Assembly (NCBI GenBank): GCA_946537885.1
Contig: CAMNGC010000002.1
Span: 147,376-211,375, forward strand
DNA from: an uncultured Clostridia bacterium
GTDB taxonomy: Bacteria; Bacillota; Clostridia; Saccharofermentanales; Saccharofermentanaceae
Direction of reading: 5' to 3'
Length of the DNA stretch: 64,000 bases
Under the pieces are notes generated by a model that was not told the DNA's origin, searched no databases, and saw only the letters and a list, made by a program, of their open reading frames with translations. The position numbers and the translations under genes are program-made. Positions 1 through 10,438 of the stretch are shown one piece after another. Each line of letters begins with the position of its first letter. Position 1 is the stretch's first letter.

Positions 1-2
1 CT

Positions 3-1258
<1,256 letters not shown>

Positions 1259-1272
1259 GAGCGATCTGTTAA

Positions 1273-1294
1273 CCGTAAGTCCACCGGCTTACGG
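1273..1294 (+). terminator. Weak hairpin after tgt
   Basis: Perfect 7-bp stem CCGTAAG/CTTACGG with an 8-base loop, 14 bases after the tgt stop. There is no run of T on the plus strand, so it is at best a weak terminator or a 3'-end stabiliser. It lies between convergent genes. Confidence 0.35.
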
Positions 1295-1334
1295 CATATA
1301 GTCCAAACACTTTCCCCTATTGCAGGAGCAAAGA

Positions 1335-1883
1335 TCAATCGTCACTTCTGACAATGAAGTTGACAGCCGTAAGATTGCCGCATGAGAGCATATTACTGTC
1401 TGATATCCTGCAGATAAGATTATCCATCCACTCTTCGCAGCTCATGGCTGTAACAGCATCAGCCAGGATCGCCGGCACGGACAGATTATCGTAAAAGTTC
1501 TTACTGCCGCAGATTATGCGGTCATCATTTTCGAGGCCGAAAACTCCGTTGGGCAACACCCTGAGTTCTCCGCCTTTTACGATATAAGGGATGATGCTGC
1601 CGTGGCGCTCGATCTTGACGGCCTTGTCGCTGATACGCATTAGCAGATATTCGCTGTCAGCAGGGATACTTTTGCTTACGGCATCACTTATGTCATCGAA
1701 TGCTTTTTTTATTCCGGCACTGATCACACTGCCGGCGGCATCAAAAGACGGATTCTCACCTTCGGGGATATTACTGCCACAACATATAAGAACGGTCAGG
1801 AGCGGACCGATGTAGTTATGGAAAATATTGTCAGCGTAATTATCAGCGCCGCCGTTGTGCATAAATGTATAATACTCGATCAA
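1335..1883 (-). CDS. Degenerate PPM-phosphatase-like protein
   Basis: A 182-residue protein not firmly recognised. The order of elements resembles a PP2C/PPM fold: an N-terminal GGADNYADN like the family's GxxNEDA region, a middle block with KGGELRVL, and a C-terminal GNLTAVNFIV where PPM proteins have DNxT followed by a beta strand. The metal-binding DGxGG motif is replaced by a CGSNIPEG segment and the late Asp is missing, so it would be catalytically dead if the fold is right. It lies 27 bp after a canonical PPM phosphatase. The first codon is TTG with a poor ribosome binding site; an ATG seven codons on is the alternative. The fold assignment is inference. Confidence 0.5.
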   Translation of the reverse strand: MIEYYTFMHNGGADNYADNIFHNYIGPLLTVLICCGSNIPEGENPSFDAAGSVISAGIKKAFDDISDAVSKSIPADSEYLLMRISDKAVKIERHGSIIPYIVKGGELRVLPNGVFGLENDDRIICGSKNFYDNLSVPAILADAVTAMSCEEWMDNLICRISDSNMLSCGNLTAVNFIVRSDD

Positions 1884-1910
1884 ATTCTTTTACCGACCAT
1901 TCATAAGCTG

Positions 1911-2810
1911 TCAATTTATGATACCACGACTGAGCTTTATTACTATACCGGTATAGTTATCTTGGCGGGGATGCTTCTTCATGATGATGCTTCGTTTGAT
2001 CTGCTGGGCGCACCTTTTGGCGCTGCCGTCGCTAAACTGAACCATTGACTTACAGGGCACGGCATCCGTAACTCCGTCTGAGCATATAACCACAACATCA
2101 TCGTCAGTCAGCCTGATGGGTCTCGTCGTATAGATGATCTTGGGATTGCTGTTGCCCATAAAATCTATAAGGGCACGGGATTTCTTGTCAACATAGGCCT
2201 CGTAGGTTGTCCTGCCGCTCTTGGAAAGCTTTCCGACCAGAGTAGACAGATAGTTCTGTCTGGGATTAAGCCTCGTAGCTTCTCCCCCTCTGATCAATAT
2301 GATATCCGAGTCACCGGAGCTGTAGAAATTCATATAATTACCGCTTATGTGAACCATGGCAAGGGTGGCTCCGCCCTGAAGTCTGTATTTCTCATAGATG
2401 GAATTGGACATTCTTCTGAGCTCGTCGGAGATCATCTCGGCGGCGTGAAAGCTTAGGGGATACATATTCTCGATAGACTCAGCAATCTCGGATGAGATCT
2501 CATCCCCGTATTTAAGACCGCCCATTCCGTCGGTAACCAGAAGCACGATGCCGTTACGACGATAGTTCTCCATGGGTGATATGTAGAATGCATCCTGCTG
2601 GCTTTCACGTTTGCCGATCTCACTGAAGTAAGCGACCTCGGGATACAGGAGCTCGTCGCGCTCACGTTCCAGGCTATCGGCAATCTCGGAACCTTTTCGA
2701 CGATAATAGCGATAAAAGGCAAGAAAACATACGATCGTGATCACAACCGCAAATAAAGCCGCTGCCGCGATTATCTTCACGCGCGTAGACAGTAAGCCTA
2801 TATCATCCAT
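1911..2810 (-). CDS. Membrane-anchored PPM (PP2C) protein phosphatase
   Basis: A 299-residue protein with an N-terminal membrane segment (about residues 11-33), a short basic linker, and a cytoplasmic PPM-type Ser/Thr phosphatase domain. Metal-binding motifs are present: ESQQDAF near 70, TDGMGG near 93-98, CSDGVTDAV near 240, and the terminal DNYTGIVI. PPM enzymes use two divalent metals and usually reverse the action of Hanks-type Ser/Thr kinases; no such kinase is in this window. The start overlaps the preceding YesL-like gene by 8 bases, and a degenerate PPM-like gene follows. The combination suggests a membrane-linked signalling unit, but the substrate cannot be read from sequence. Confidence 0.85.
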   Translation of the reverse strand: MDDIGLLSTRVKIIAAAALFAVVITIVCFLAFYRYYRRKGSEIADSLERERDELLYPEVAYFSEIGKRESQQDAFYISPMENYRRNGIVLLVTDGMGGLKYGDEISSEIAESIENMYPLSFHAAEMISDELRRMSNSIYEKYRLQGGATLAMVHISGNYMNFYSSGDSDIILIRGGEATRLNPRQNYLSTLVGKLSKSGRTTYEAYVDKKSRALIDFMGNSNPKIIYTTRPIRLTDDDVVVICSDGVTDAVPCKSMVQFSDGSAKRCAQQIKRSIIMKKHPRQDNYTGIVIKLSRGIIN

Positions 2811-3873
2811 TATCCTCCGACTGGTTCGCCTCCTCGATTATATGAAACTCTTCATTTGGAGCTTCATTGTCTGACTCGTCGTTATCTTCCTCTTCTTTAT
2901 CAGTCTTTCCGATCTCGGAAGGTCCTTCTCTGTCCTCGGAATAATACTTGAACTCTTCTTCGTCCTCTTGGGGAGGATTCTGCACAGCGACAAACTGATC
3001 AATATATTCACCCGTCTCGAAAGCAATCATATACTGATTAAAAGTAATGACAAATACAAGATAGTAGAAGACCGTTATACCCATAAGAGCATAATTAGAA
3101 GTAAACATCATCGCAAAAGGAATAATGCCGAGAAGGGTAACAGATACAAGGATCGTCATAATGCTGGGGCCGGGCTTCAAGAGGAAGAACAGCAACGCAT
3201 TACGATAGATCTTACCTAGCGGCAATTCTACAGATACCATTATCTGATAAACCATATTCTGTATGAACATGAAAACGAAGAAACTGACTCCAAAGAAAGT
3301 AGCCAGCGCAGTACCTGCACCGCCTTTTAGTCCGTTAAGATAAAAGCCGATGGCAAACAGGATCACCGCAGAGCCCAAAATACCAATGAGCATAACTATA
3401 AGCGACTGCTTCAGGTTATTCTTCACACCGTCCTTAAAGTCGGACCAGATAAAAACTCCGCTCTGCCTGTGAAGATTACGGTATATCTGATGAAATCCGG
3501 CTTGAAAAGGGCCTATACATATCAGGCTCGTGGCAATAAGGAACATAACACAGAACACCATCAACATATAATAGAGCTGGTATGCCGCATCTCTTCCCGA
3601 TATATCATTACCTAAGCTGGCATTACCGGAAGCGCCGAGAGTATCCCCCCAGTACTCCACAAAGTTATTTAATTCCAGTTTGTGGTTGATCCATGGAAGG
3701 AATTCCAGCGAAAAAAGATATGCCACAAAAAGCATGGGTATATTAAAGACCACCAGCATCAGATTAGATGTCATCAACTGATAAAAATGCGTCTTATATG
3801 AATAGAAAAAGTTATACACCGGACCGTGTTCTTCAGCCACATAATCCGGTTTATCGGCCTTCTTGTTTCTCAT
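2803..3873 (-). CDS. YesL-like (DUF624-type) membrane protein
   Basis: A 356-residue integral membrane protein with about six hydrophobic segments between residues 35 and 285. The layout resembles YesL/DUF624 proteins: a GPFQAGFHQIYRN loop, then a WSDFKDGVKNNLKQSL segment before the next helix. The last 70 residues form a very acidic hydrophilic tail (EEDEEEF, DKEEEDNDESDNE), not typical of the family. It overlaps the downstream phosphatase by 8 bases and follows trmFO by 18 bp, so it is co-transcribed. YesL members often accompany sugar transporters but have no proven biochemical role; here no transporter is adjacent. Confidence 0.65.
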   Translation of the reverse strand: MRNKKADKPDYVAEEHGPVYNFFYSYKTHFYQLMTSNLMLVVFNIPMLFVAYLFSLEFLPWINHKLELNNFVEYWGDTLGASGNASLGNDISGRDAAYQLYYMLMVFCVMFLIATSLICIGPFQAGFHQIYRNLHRQSGVFIWSDFKDGVKNNLKQSLIVMLIGILGSAVILFAIGFYLNGLKGGAGTALATFFGVSFFVFMFIQNMVYQIMVSVELPLGKIYRNALLFFLLKPGPSIMTILVSVTLLGIIPFAMMFTSNYALMGITVFYYLVFVITFNQYMIAFETGEYIDQFVAVQNPPQEDEEEFKYYSEDREGPSEIGKTDKEEEDNDESDNEAPNEEFHIIEEANQSEDNG

Positions 3874-3891
3874 TATTCTCCTCCGGGAGCG

Positions 3892-5244
3892 TCATTTATT
3901 TATTCTCATACCTTCGATTATACCCGAGAATTCATCGATTTGATGTAATGACCGCTCGGCAATTGCGGCATTTTTTAATTTTTTGGCTCCCTTCCCCCTG
4001 AATCTACCCGGATAGGGATTGACCAATCCGAAATTAGCATTCATCGGAGTAAATCTTGTAACATTAGGATCAGATACATAAAGAGCCATAGAGCCTATTA
4101 CCGTATCTGCATCAGGCATGAACTCGGGCTCTCTGCCCATTGCCCTAAGAGCCGCATAGTATCCGGCAAGCATACCCGAAGCAGCAGATTCAACGTAGCC
4201 TTCAACACCGGTGATCTGACCTGCAAAGAAGATATTGGGATAGCATCTTAAAGAATAATCAGAACTTAAGACCTGAGGGGACTTCAGGTAAGTATTACGA
4301 TGCATAACTCCCATCCGGTAATACTCGGCATTCTCAAGCCCCGGTATCATGCCGAAGACTCTTTTCTGCTCTCCCCACTTAAGCCTTGTCTGGAAACCCA
4401 CAAGATTATACATGCTGGACGCTCTGTCGTCCTGTCTTAACTGCAGACAGGCATAGGGTTCTTCTCCGGTAGCAGGATCTATCAAGCCAACCGGCTTAAG
4501 AGGACCAAATCGCATCGTATCCTCTCCCCTTGACGCCATAGTCTCGATAGGCATACAGCCTTCGAAAACGATCTCTTTGTCAAAGCCCTTGACATCAGCT
4601 CTCTCAGCCTCGATCAGTGCATGATAGAAAGCCAGATACTCCTCTTTGTTCATGGGACAATTGATGTAATCGTCTCCCCCCTTACCATATCTGGATGCCT
4701 TAAAAGCCTTTGTCATATCTATAGATTCAGCAGTAACTATCGGGGCAGCAGCATCAAAAAAGTGCAGATCCTCACCGCCGGTCAGAGACAGGATGTCATT
4801 ATAAAGAGCGCCGTCGGTCAAAGGACCCGTCGCGACTATAGTTATGCCTTCTCTCGGAATGGCATCTAGCTCTCCCTCAACCACTTCTATATAGGGACAA
4901 CTTTTGATCTTCTCAGTTATATAGGCAGCAAACTCACTTCGATCGACTGCAAGGGCACCTCCTGCCGGAACGGAAGTCTTTAATGCAGCTTCCATAACAA
5001 CAGAGCCCAGTCTTCTCATCTCTTCTTTAAGAAGTCCGGCTGCATTCTCCACATTTGCCGCACGGAGAGAATTACTGCAGACAAGTTCCGCATAAGAATC
5101 GCTATGGTGAGCAGGACTCTTTTTCACGGGTTTCATCTCGTAAAGCTTTACCCTTACACCAAAAGAAGCTGCCATCAAGGCAGCCTCACACCCCGCAAGG
5201 CCGGCACCTATAATATTGATAGATGCACATTCCCCGGAGCTCAC
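3892..5244 (-). CDS. trmFO: tRNA m5U54 methyltransferase (folate-dependent)
   Basis: TrmFO, 450 residues. It methylates uridine 54 in the T-loop of tRNAs using methylenetetrahydrofolate as carbon donor and FADH2 as reductant. The N-terminal dinucleotide motif INIIGAGLAGCEAA (about residues 9-22) binds FAD. The family signature around CSNSLRAANVENAAGLLKEE follows near 57-76, and the late FAGQITGVEGYVESAASG block is near 340. It overlaps the end of topA by 4 bases. The dprA-topA-trmFO order is widespread in Firmicutes. All key motifs look intact. Confidence 0.96.
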   Translation of the reverse strand: MSSGECASINIIGAGLAGCEAALMAASFGVRVKLYEMKPVKKSPAHHSDSYAELVCSNSLRAANVENAAGLLKEEMRRLGSVVMEAALKTSVPAGGALAVDRSEFAAYITEKIKSCPYIEVVEGELDAIPREGITIVATGPLTDGALYNDILSLTGGEDLHFFDAAAPIVTAESIDMTKAFKASRYGKGGDDYINCPMNKEEYLAFYHALIEAERADVKGFDKEIVFEGCMPIETMASRGEDTMRFGPLKPVGLIDPATGEEPYACLQLRQDDRASSMYNLVGFQTRLKWGEQKRVFGMIPGLENAEYYRMGVMHRNTYLKSPQVLSSDYSLRCYPNIFFAGQITGVEGYVESAASGMLAGYYAALRAMGREPEFMPDADTVIGSMALYVSDPNVTRFTPMNANFGLVNPYPGRFRGKGAKKLKNAAIAERSLHQIDEFSGIIEGMRINK

Positions 5245-7385
5245 TTATCATCTCCTTCAGACTTATCCTTACGCTTTTTATTGGACTCACAGTCCTTATT
5301 GGCGCACTTGGTATATTTCCTTCCTCTAAATGTCTTCCAGACCATATAGGAACCGCAAGTCGGACAGGTCTTGCCGTCAACCGGGATATCCCATGAAATA
5401 AAGTCACAATCGGGATTTGATCCCTTCTTATCACAAGTATAAAAACTCTTGCCTTTATATTTTCTGGACTTATGAGCCAGCAGCCCCGAGCCGCAGATCG
5501 GACATTTACCTTTAACAGTCACTTCGATATTCTTGGTGTAGTTACACTCCGGAAATCTTGAACAAGCGATAAATTTACCATATCTGCCCTGCTTTATAAC
5601 AAGTTCTCCCTGACCACACTCAGGACAGATCTCCCCGGTCTTCTCAGATTCGATCTTGATCTTCTGAATAGATTCGGCCGCCTCCTTGATCTGCTTATGG
5701 AAAGGAGGGTAAAAATCTGACAGAACAGCAACCCAATCCTTATTGCCGGTCTCGATCTCATCCAACTGTTTCTCCATGTCTGCCGTAAAAGAGACATCAA
5801 CGATCTCCTTAAAGTTGTCCCGGAGCATATCCGTAACCACTTTGCCAAGCGGCGTTATCTTTATGAACTTTCCATCCTTCTCGACATATGTGCGCTCAAG
5901 GATCGTAGAGATGGTGGGCGCATAAGTGGAAGGACGACCGATACCATTCTCTTCCATGGCCTTGATAAGAGTTGCTTCCGTGTAATGGGCCGGAGGCAGG
6001 GTGAATTTCTGTTCACCCGTAACTCCGTGATTCTTCAGCGTCTGTCCCTCTGTAAGATCGGGCAGTCTTGTAGAGTCATTCTTCTCCTCGGCATTTTCTT
6101 CATTAATATCTGCATATGCCGCAAGAAAACCCGGAAAAACGATAGTCTCGCCACTTGCCCGGAACACCTGCCCGCCTGCTTCCGCATCGAGAGTTACCGT
6201 ATTAAGAACAGCCGCTGACATCTGTGTTGACAGGAATCTGTCCCAAATGAGCTTATAGAGCTTATACTGATCAGGCTGAAGCGAACTCTTAATTGATTCA
6301 GGCGCCAGATCAAAATGAGTCGGTCTAATAGCCTCGTGAGCATCCTGAGCCGAATTCTTATTCTTGAATGACCTTATATAAGGACATACATATTCCTTAC
6401 CGTACTTCGCCTCGATAAGACCGCGTGATGCATGCACAGCTTCATCGGAGATACGAACAGAGTCAGTTCTGATATAGGATACAAGCGCTGTCTGCCCCTG
6501 TCCTGCAATCTCGATACCCTCGTAAAGCTGCTGAGCTACACTCATGGTCTTCCTGGAAGTGAAATTAAGTCTTCTCGAGGCCTCCTGCTGCAGTGTCGAA
6601 GTAGTAAACGGCGGGAAAGGATTACGCTCTTTCTTGCCCTTCTTAACGGAAGATGCAATGAAATCCTTCCCCTTCACATCATTGATGACCTTATCAGCTT
6701 CTTCCTTGCAGCTAAGCTTGTCTTTGGAAAGCTTTCCTCCGATCTTACTGCCGAGATACTTGATCTTAAACTTCTCTTTCTCAGATGCAGCACTAACAAT
6801 GGCACTGACATTCCAGTATTCTTCCGGAACGAATGCGTCGATCTCGGCATCCCTGTCTTCCACGAGCCTTGCCGTAACGGACTGTACACGCCCTGCAGAC
6901 AAGCCCTTCTGGATCTTATCCCACAAAAGGGGACTCAACTCATAACCTACCAAACGGTCAAGGACTCTTCTTGCCTGCTGGGCATTTACCAGGTCCATAT
7001 CGACCTCACGGGGTGATTCAACCGCTTCCTTTACCGCTTTCTTAGTGATCTCATTAAATGTGATCCTGCAGTGAGACTGCGGATCGATCTTAAGCGCCTG
7101 AGCGATATGCCAGGCAATAGCTTCTCCCTCACGGTCAGGGTCGGTTGCGATATAAACAAAATCAGAATCGGAAGCCAGCTCTTTAAGCTGCTTTATAACA
7201 TCCTGTTTGCCGCGCATGGTTATATATACGGGTTTAAAATCTTTATTCACGTCAACACCCAGGGTCGCCGACGGCAGATCCCTGATGTGACCCTTGGATG
7301 CTGTGATCACATAATCTTTACCGAGATAACGTCCTATAGTCTTTGCTTTCGCAGGAGACTCGACTATTACTAATTTCTTCCCCAT
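5241..7385 (-). CDS. topA: DNA topoisomerase I
   Basis: Type IA topoisomerase of 714 residues that relaxes negative supercoils. The TOPRIM domain carries Glu9 in VIVESPAKAK and the acidic pair in TDPDREGEA (Asp82, Asp84). The catalytic tyrosine is Tyr304 in LVSYIRTDSVRIS. The C-terminus has three four-cysteine zinc ribbons, starting CPECGQGEL, CPICGSGLL and CPTCGSYM. It is followed by a short Lys-rich tail. The gene lies 55 bp after dprA and overlaps trmFO, so it may be expressed from the comM promoter as well as from one of its own. Confidence 0.97.
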   Translation of the reverse strand: MGKKLVIVESPAKAKTIGRYLGKDYVITASKGHIRDLPSATLGVDVNKDFKPVYITMRGKQDVIKQLKELASDSDFVYIATDPDREGEAIAWHIAQALKIDPQSHCRITFNEITKKAVKEAVESPREVDMDLVNAQQARRVLDRLVGYELSPLLWDKIQKGLSAGRVQSVTARLVEDRDAEIDAFVPEEYWNVSAIVSAASEKEKFKIKYLGSKIGGKLSKDKLSCKEEADKVINDVKGKDFIASSVKKGKKERNPFPPFTTSTLQQEASRRLNFTSRKTMSVAQQLYEGIEIAGQGQTALVSYIRTDSVRISDEAVHASRGLIEAKYGKEYVCPYIRSFKNKNSAQDAHEAIRPTHFDLAPESIKSSLQPDQYKLYKLIWDRFLSTQMSAAVLNTVTLDAEAGGQVFRASGETIVFPGFLAAYADINEENAEEKNDSTRLPDLTEGQTLKNHGVTGEQKFTLPPAHYTEATLIKAMEENGIGRPSTYAPTISTILERTYVEKDGKFIKITPLGKVVTDMLRDNFKEIVDVSFTADMEKQLDEIETGNKDWVAVLSDFYPPFHKQIKEAAESIQKIKIESEKTGEICPECGQGELVIKQGRYGKFIACSRFPECNYTKNIEVTVKGKCPICGSGLLAHKSRKYKGKSFYTCDKKGSNPDCDFISWDIPVDGKTCPTCGSYMVWKTFRGRKYTKCANKDCESNKKRKDKSEGDDK

Positions 7386-7440
7386 AACAACCTTTCAAAC
7401 ACGCTTTTTGATTTTATTCACAATTTCTATATATAAATCA

Positions 7441-8631
7441 TCATCTTTGAAATGTCAAAGAATATTTTCCCTCGGTCATCAGGACCTTCTGCCTTTTCTC
7501 GAGATCGGCTAACAGAACGCTCAACTTCGTAAAATCCAGTATTACACCTTCTGACAACTCATCGAAAGTCATAGGCTTTACCGTAAGTTTGTCCAAGATC
7601 AACTCCTGCCACTGATCATCCTCCAGCTTATCAGGAGCCTTCTGTGACATCTCTCTTAACTCTTCTATATTATCTTTTCGACAATAATCTCCCAACCTGT
7701 TAAGAAGGCACTCTGCTATCCTGCTGTCGATGCTTTCCTTATCTGTCAGTATCTCCGCTCCGTCTCTTATCAGATAAAGACCTCCCATTACATTTTGTGA
7801 ATATATAGCGTGTGGAAGGACAAAAACATCCTTTCCCTGAGATGCCGCGAAAGAAGCTGTATGTAAAGTCCCGCTATACTCCCCTGCCTCCATTATCAAA
7901 GTAATATCAGACAGTCCTGCGATCAGTCTGTTACGGGCAGGAAAGTATCTCTTATTAACAGTCTGCATGGGCGGCAGTTCAGAGATGATCAAGCCCCGAT
8001 CGCACAGTGCTTTATAAAGATCCTGATTCTCAGGCGGATAGATTACGTCAACTCCACCGGGCACGATAGCAATAGTAGCCCCTTTGCTGTTAAGGGTTGC
8101 CGCATGAGCTCCCCGATCGATCCCTTTGGCCATTCCCGATACGATGACTACTCCTTTCTGAGCCAGATGATCGGCAAAATCCTTCGTTGCCTGCTTACCG
8201 TAGGCACTCGGCTGTCTTGAACCGACCATCGCCACAGCACCTTTGTCATAGCACTGTTTCAACAGCTCCTTATTTCCTTTATAAAAAAACACCGGCGGCA
8301 TCCCGCTTAGTTGTCTCCATGCCCAGGGATAATCATCGTCATCGTCAGCGATGATCCCTATATTTTTATCTTCCATCTCCTTCTGATATGACTCATAAAC
8401 CTTATTAACCTTGGATTGATCAAAGGCCAGTTCAAGTCTTTCTCTTGTCCTCTCACTTAACTCATTCTTGCTGACCTTTTCTTTGATCTCGTCAATATCA
8501 CCGCAGAGATCTCTATAATGACTGATAATGCCCGCAGTCATCAGTTCATCCACACATTTCCTGTCCATGGCAGCGACAAACCTCAGTGCTGCGAATTTGA
8601 GATCTATCATGTTTTTCTCGTTCAAAGCCAT
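7441..8631 (-). CDS. dprA: DNA-processing protein A
   Basis: DprA (Smf) binds incoming single-stranded DNA during transformation and loads RecA. The Rossmann-like core is clear: AMVGSRQPSAYGK, VVIVSGMAKGIDRGAH, GGVDVIYPPEN, ARNRLIAGLSD and EAGEYSGTLHTASFA. A C-terminal winged-helix-like segment follows (PMTFDELSEG onward). The open frame extends to 8730 inside comM, but the ATG at 8631 is preferred: it lies one base after the comM stop, has an AAAGGAAAGG ribosome binding site, and gives 396 residues. The tight coupling to comM puts both under the repeat-containing promoter upstream of comM. Confidence 0.94.
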   Translation of the reverse strand: MALNEKNMIDLKFAALRFVAAMDRKCVDELMTAGIISHYRDLCGDIDEIKEKVSKNELSERTRERLELAFDQSKVNKVYESYQKEMEDKNIGIIADDDDDYPWAWRQLSGMPPVFFYKGNKELLKQCYDKGAVAMVGSRQPSAYGKQATKDFADHLAQKGVVIVSGMAKGIDRGAHAATLNSKGATIAIVPGGVDVIYPPENQDLYKALCDRGLIISELPPMQTVNKRYFPARNRLIAGLSDITLIMEAGEYSGTLHTASFAASQGKDVFVLPHAIYSQNVMGGLYLIRDGAEILTDKESIDSRIAECLLNRLGDYCRKDNIEELREMSQKAPDKLEDDQWQELILDKLTVKPMTFDELSEGVILDFTKLSVLLADLEKRQKVLMTEGKYSLTFQR

Positions 8632-8632
8632 A

Positions 8633-10207
8633 CTAATACCTTTCCTTTCTACTGTAAGCATTGATAAGCAAGCTGTCTCTAAACAGAGCAGCTTCTGCAA
8701 TGTCGGATGTGACCATATCCGATCTTCCATCGAGATCTGCTACCGTCCTTCCGACCTTCAATAGCCTTACAAACCCCCGCGCCGTCATTCCTGATCTGCC
8801 TGCAGCTTCGACGGCTGCATTGATAACACTGTCATCTGCACGCATCAGTTCTCCCGGCGCATCAGTCTCGACTGTCCCGTTGAAGATATACGGACCGATA
8901 ACGGCATATCTTTCCTTTTGCCTCTCCCACGCTTCCGCGACCCTTCCTTGCAGCATAGGACTCATCCGTTCCTTCTCCGGGACAGCGATCGATGCCAGAT
9001 CCTCCTTTCCGACGCTTCGCATCTCGCAGAAGATATCGATCCTGTCAAGAAACGGCCCCGACAGCTTCCTTGCATATCGACGTTTTGCGTCATTAGTACA
9101 TTTACATCGTCCCTCATACAGCATCCCGCAGCGGCATGGATTGCCGGCTCCGACGAAAATACACGATGCCGGAAAGCTGTAGGTCTGCCCGTCTCTGTTT
9201 ATCCTTACAAGATGTTCTTCAAGAGGGACTCTCAGTGCATCAATAACATCATTTGAATATTCACAGATCTCATCGGCGAAGAGCACACCGTGATTTGAAA
9301 GCGCCAGTTCACCCGGCTTCATACTTCTGCCTCCCCCCAGAAGTTTTGACACTGTAAGGCCCGGATACACGCGTCTTATTGGTCTGGCACGACTGATAGT
9401 ATTCCTGTCATCTGTCAAGCCCGCTGCTTCGTAAACAGAGAAAACATCACTCCACTCGTCGTCATCAAGAGGCGGCAATATCCCCGATATGATCTTAGCT
9501 GCTATTGATTTTCCGCATCCGGGACTGCCGAGCAGCATCAGATTATGCCTGCCGGCCGCCGCGAGAAGTATCGCTCTGGCGGCTTTTTCCTGGCCCTTAA
9601 GAACAGCATAATCTATCATTTCCGCCGATCTTACCGCTGTTTCTTCATCTTTCCTTTTATCCCGGAAATCTTCAGCTACATATTCCTTATAGATAAAAAT
9701 ATTGTCCAGATTGGTCAGATGCGTGATCGTCATTCCTCTGAGCCCGGCACAAGCCGCAGCTGTCCGTTCTTCCTCCGGGATGATCACCATATCGAAAATC
9801 TCTCCCGCGCAAATCTTCAAGCGCAGTGCGCTCCCCGGCGTCCCCTTGATCTCTCCCTTCAAGGATAATTCCCCCTCTGAATAGATCCTGCTGTTAAGAG
9901 GCATCGGAAGCTGCCTTGACGCCAATAGGATCCCTATGGCAATCGGAAGATCGAAAGCCGAGCCGGACTTTCTCATATAGGCGGGTGATATGCTTACTGT
10001 TATGTGCCCCTTGGGCATACTAAAACCGGCGGATATAAGCGCCGCATGGATCCGGCCTCGCGACTCCCTAATAGACGAGTCACACAGACCGATCACGTCA
10101 AATGTCGGAATACCGGGATTAAGTGAAACTTCGATCTCCGACAGCTTTCCTGCCATTCCATCGGCGAAACATGAATATACCTTAACTACAGACTGTCTTA
10201 CAGCCAT
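8633..10207 (-). CDS. comM: ComM/YifB AAA+ branch-migration helicase
   Basis: ComM is a hexameric AAA+ helicase that drives branch migration during integration of transforming DNA. This copy has 524 residues with the family layout: an N-terminal Lon-protease-like fold without its active site (residues 1-170), an AAA+ Mg-chelatase-like domain with Walker A GSPGCGKSIAAK and Walker B GVLFADEICEY, and a C-terminal helical lid. A cysteine cluster near CGMLYEGRCKC is also typical. The start ATG has a GGGAGGT ribosome binding site. It is the first gene of the comM-dprA-topA-trmFO run, and a 10-bp repeat array lies 54 bp upstream. Confidence 0.94.
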   Translation of the reverse strand: MAVRQSVVKVYSCFADGMAGKLSEIEVSLNPGIPTFDVIGLCDSSIRESRGRIHAALISAGFSMPKGHITVSISPAYMRKSGSAFDLPIAIGILLASRQLPMPLNSRIYSEGELSLKGEIKGTPGSALRLKICAGEIFDMVIIPEEERTAAACAGLRGMTITHLTNLDNIFIYKEYVAEDFRDKRKDEETAVRSAEMIDYAVLKGQEKAARAILLAAAGRHNLMLLGSPGCGKSIAAKIISGILPPLDDDEWSDVFSVYEAAGLTDDRNTISRARPIRRVYPGLTVSKLLGGGRSMKPGELALSNHGVLFADEICEYSNDVIDALRVPLEEHLVRINRDGQTYSFPASCIFVGAGNPCRCGMLYEGRCKCTNDAKRRYARKLSGPFLDRIDIFCEMRSVGKEDLASIAVPEKERMSPMLQGRVAEAWERQKERYAVIGPYIFNGTVETDAPGELMRADDSVINAAVEAAGRSGMTARGFVRLLKVGRTVADLDGRSDMVTSDIAEAALFRDSLLINAYSRKERY

Positions 10208-10235
10208 TTAATGATACCTCCCTTGCTTTTGGGGG

Positions 10236-10310
10236 ATAGTATCAGTTCTTCAGAGTCAATTGGCACACAATTGCACACAATTTGTCACAATCCCACACAA
10301 TCCGATACAA
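10236..10310 (-). promoter_or_regulatory. Putative competence promoter of comM
   Basis: Read on the minus strand, five consecutive 10-bp direct repeats of the form TTGTGTGNNA occupy 10261-10310: CCA, CAA and GGA variants, one TTGTGACAAA and one TTGTATCGGA. A TACTAT box (10236-10241) follows after exactly 19 bp. No usual -35 hexamer is present at the 17-bp position (GCCAAT), which fits an activator-dependent promoter. The same array, order and spacing occur upstream of comEA at 36008-36082. The activator is unknown. Confidence 0.65.
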
Positions 10311-10395
10311 AATACAAATTATGTGTCCTCAAAAGCAAAAAGTACCGCAAATATGCCAAAGATTATATTTAACAGTATTTTTCGCGAAAGAGATG

Positions 10396-10401
10396 TATAA
10401 T
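10396..10401 (+). promoter_or_regulatory. -10 box of the ychF promoter
   Basis: A perfect TATAAT lies 38 bases upstream of the ychF ATG. The -35 region is poor (CAGTAT at the 17-bp position). The 231-bp gap between comM and ychF therefore holds two divergent promoters, the repeat array serving comM and this box serving ychF. Confidence 0.5.
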
Positions 10402-10438
10402 AATACGGTATTTTCGGCTAATAAAGAGGTATATAAAG

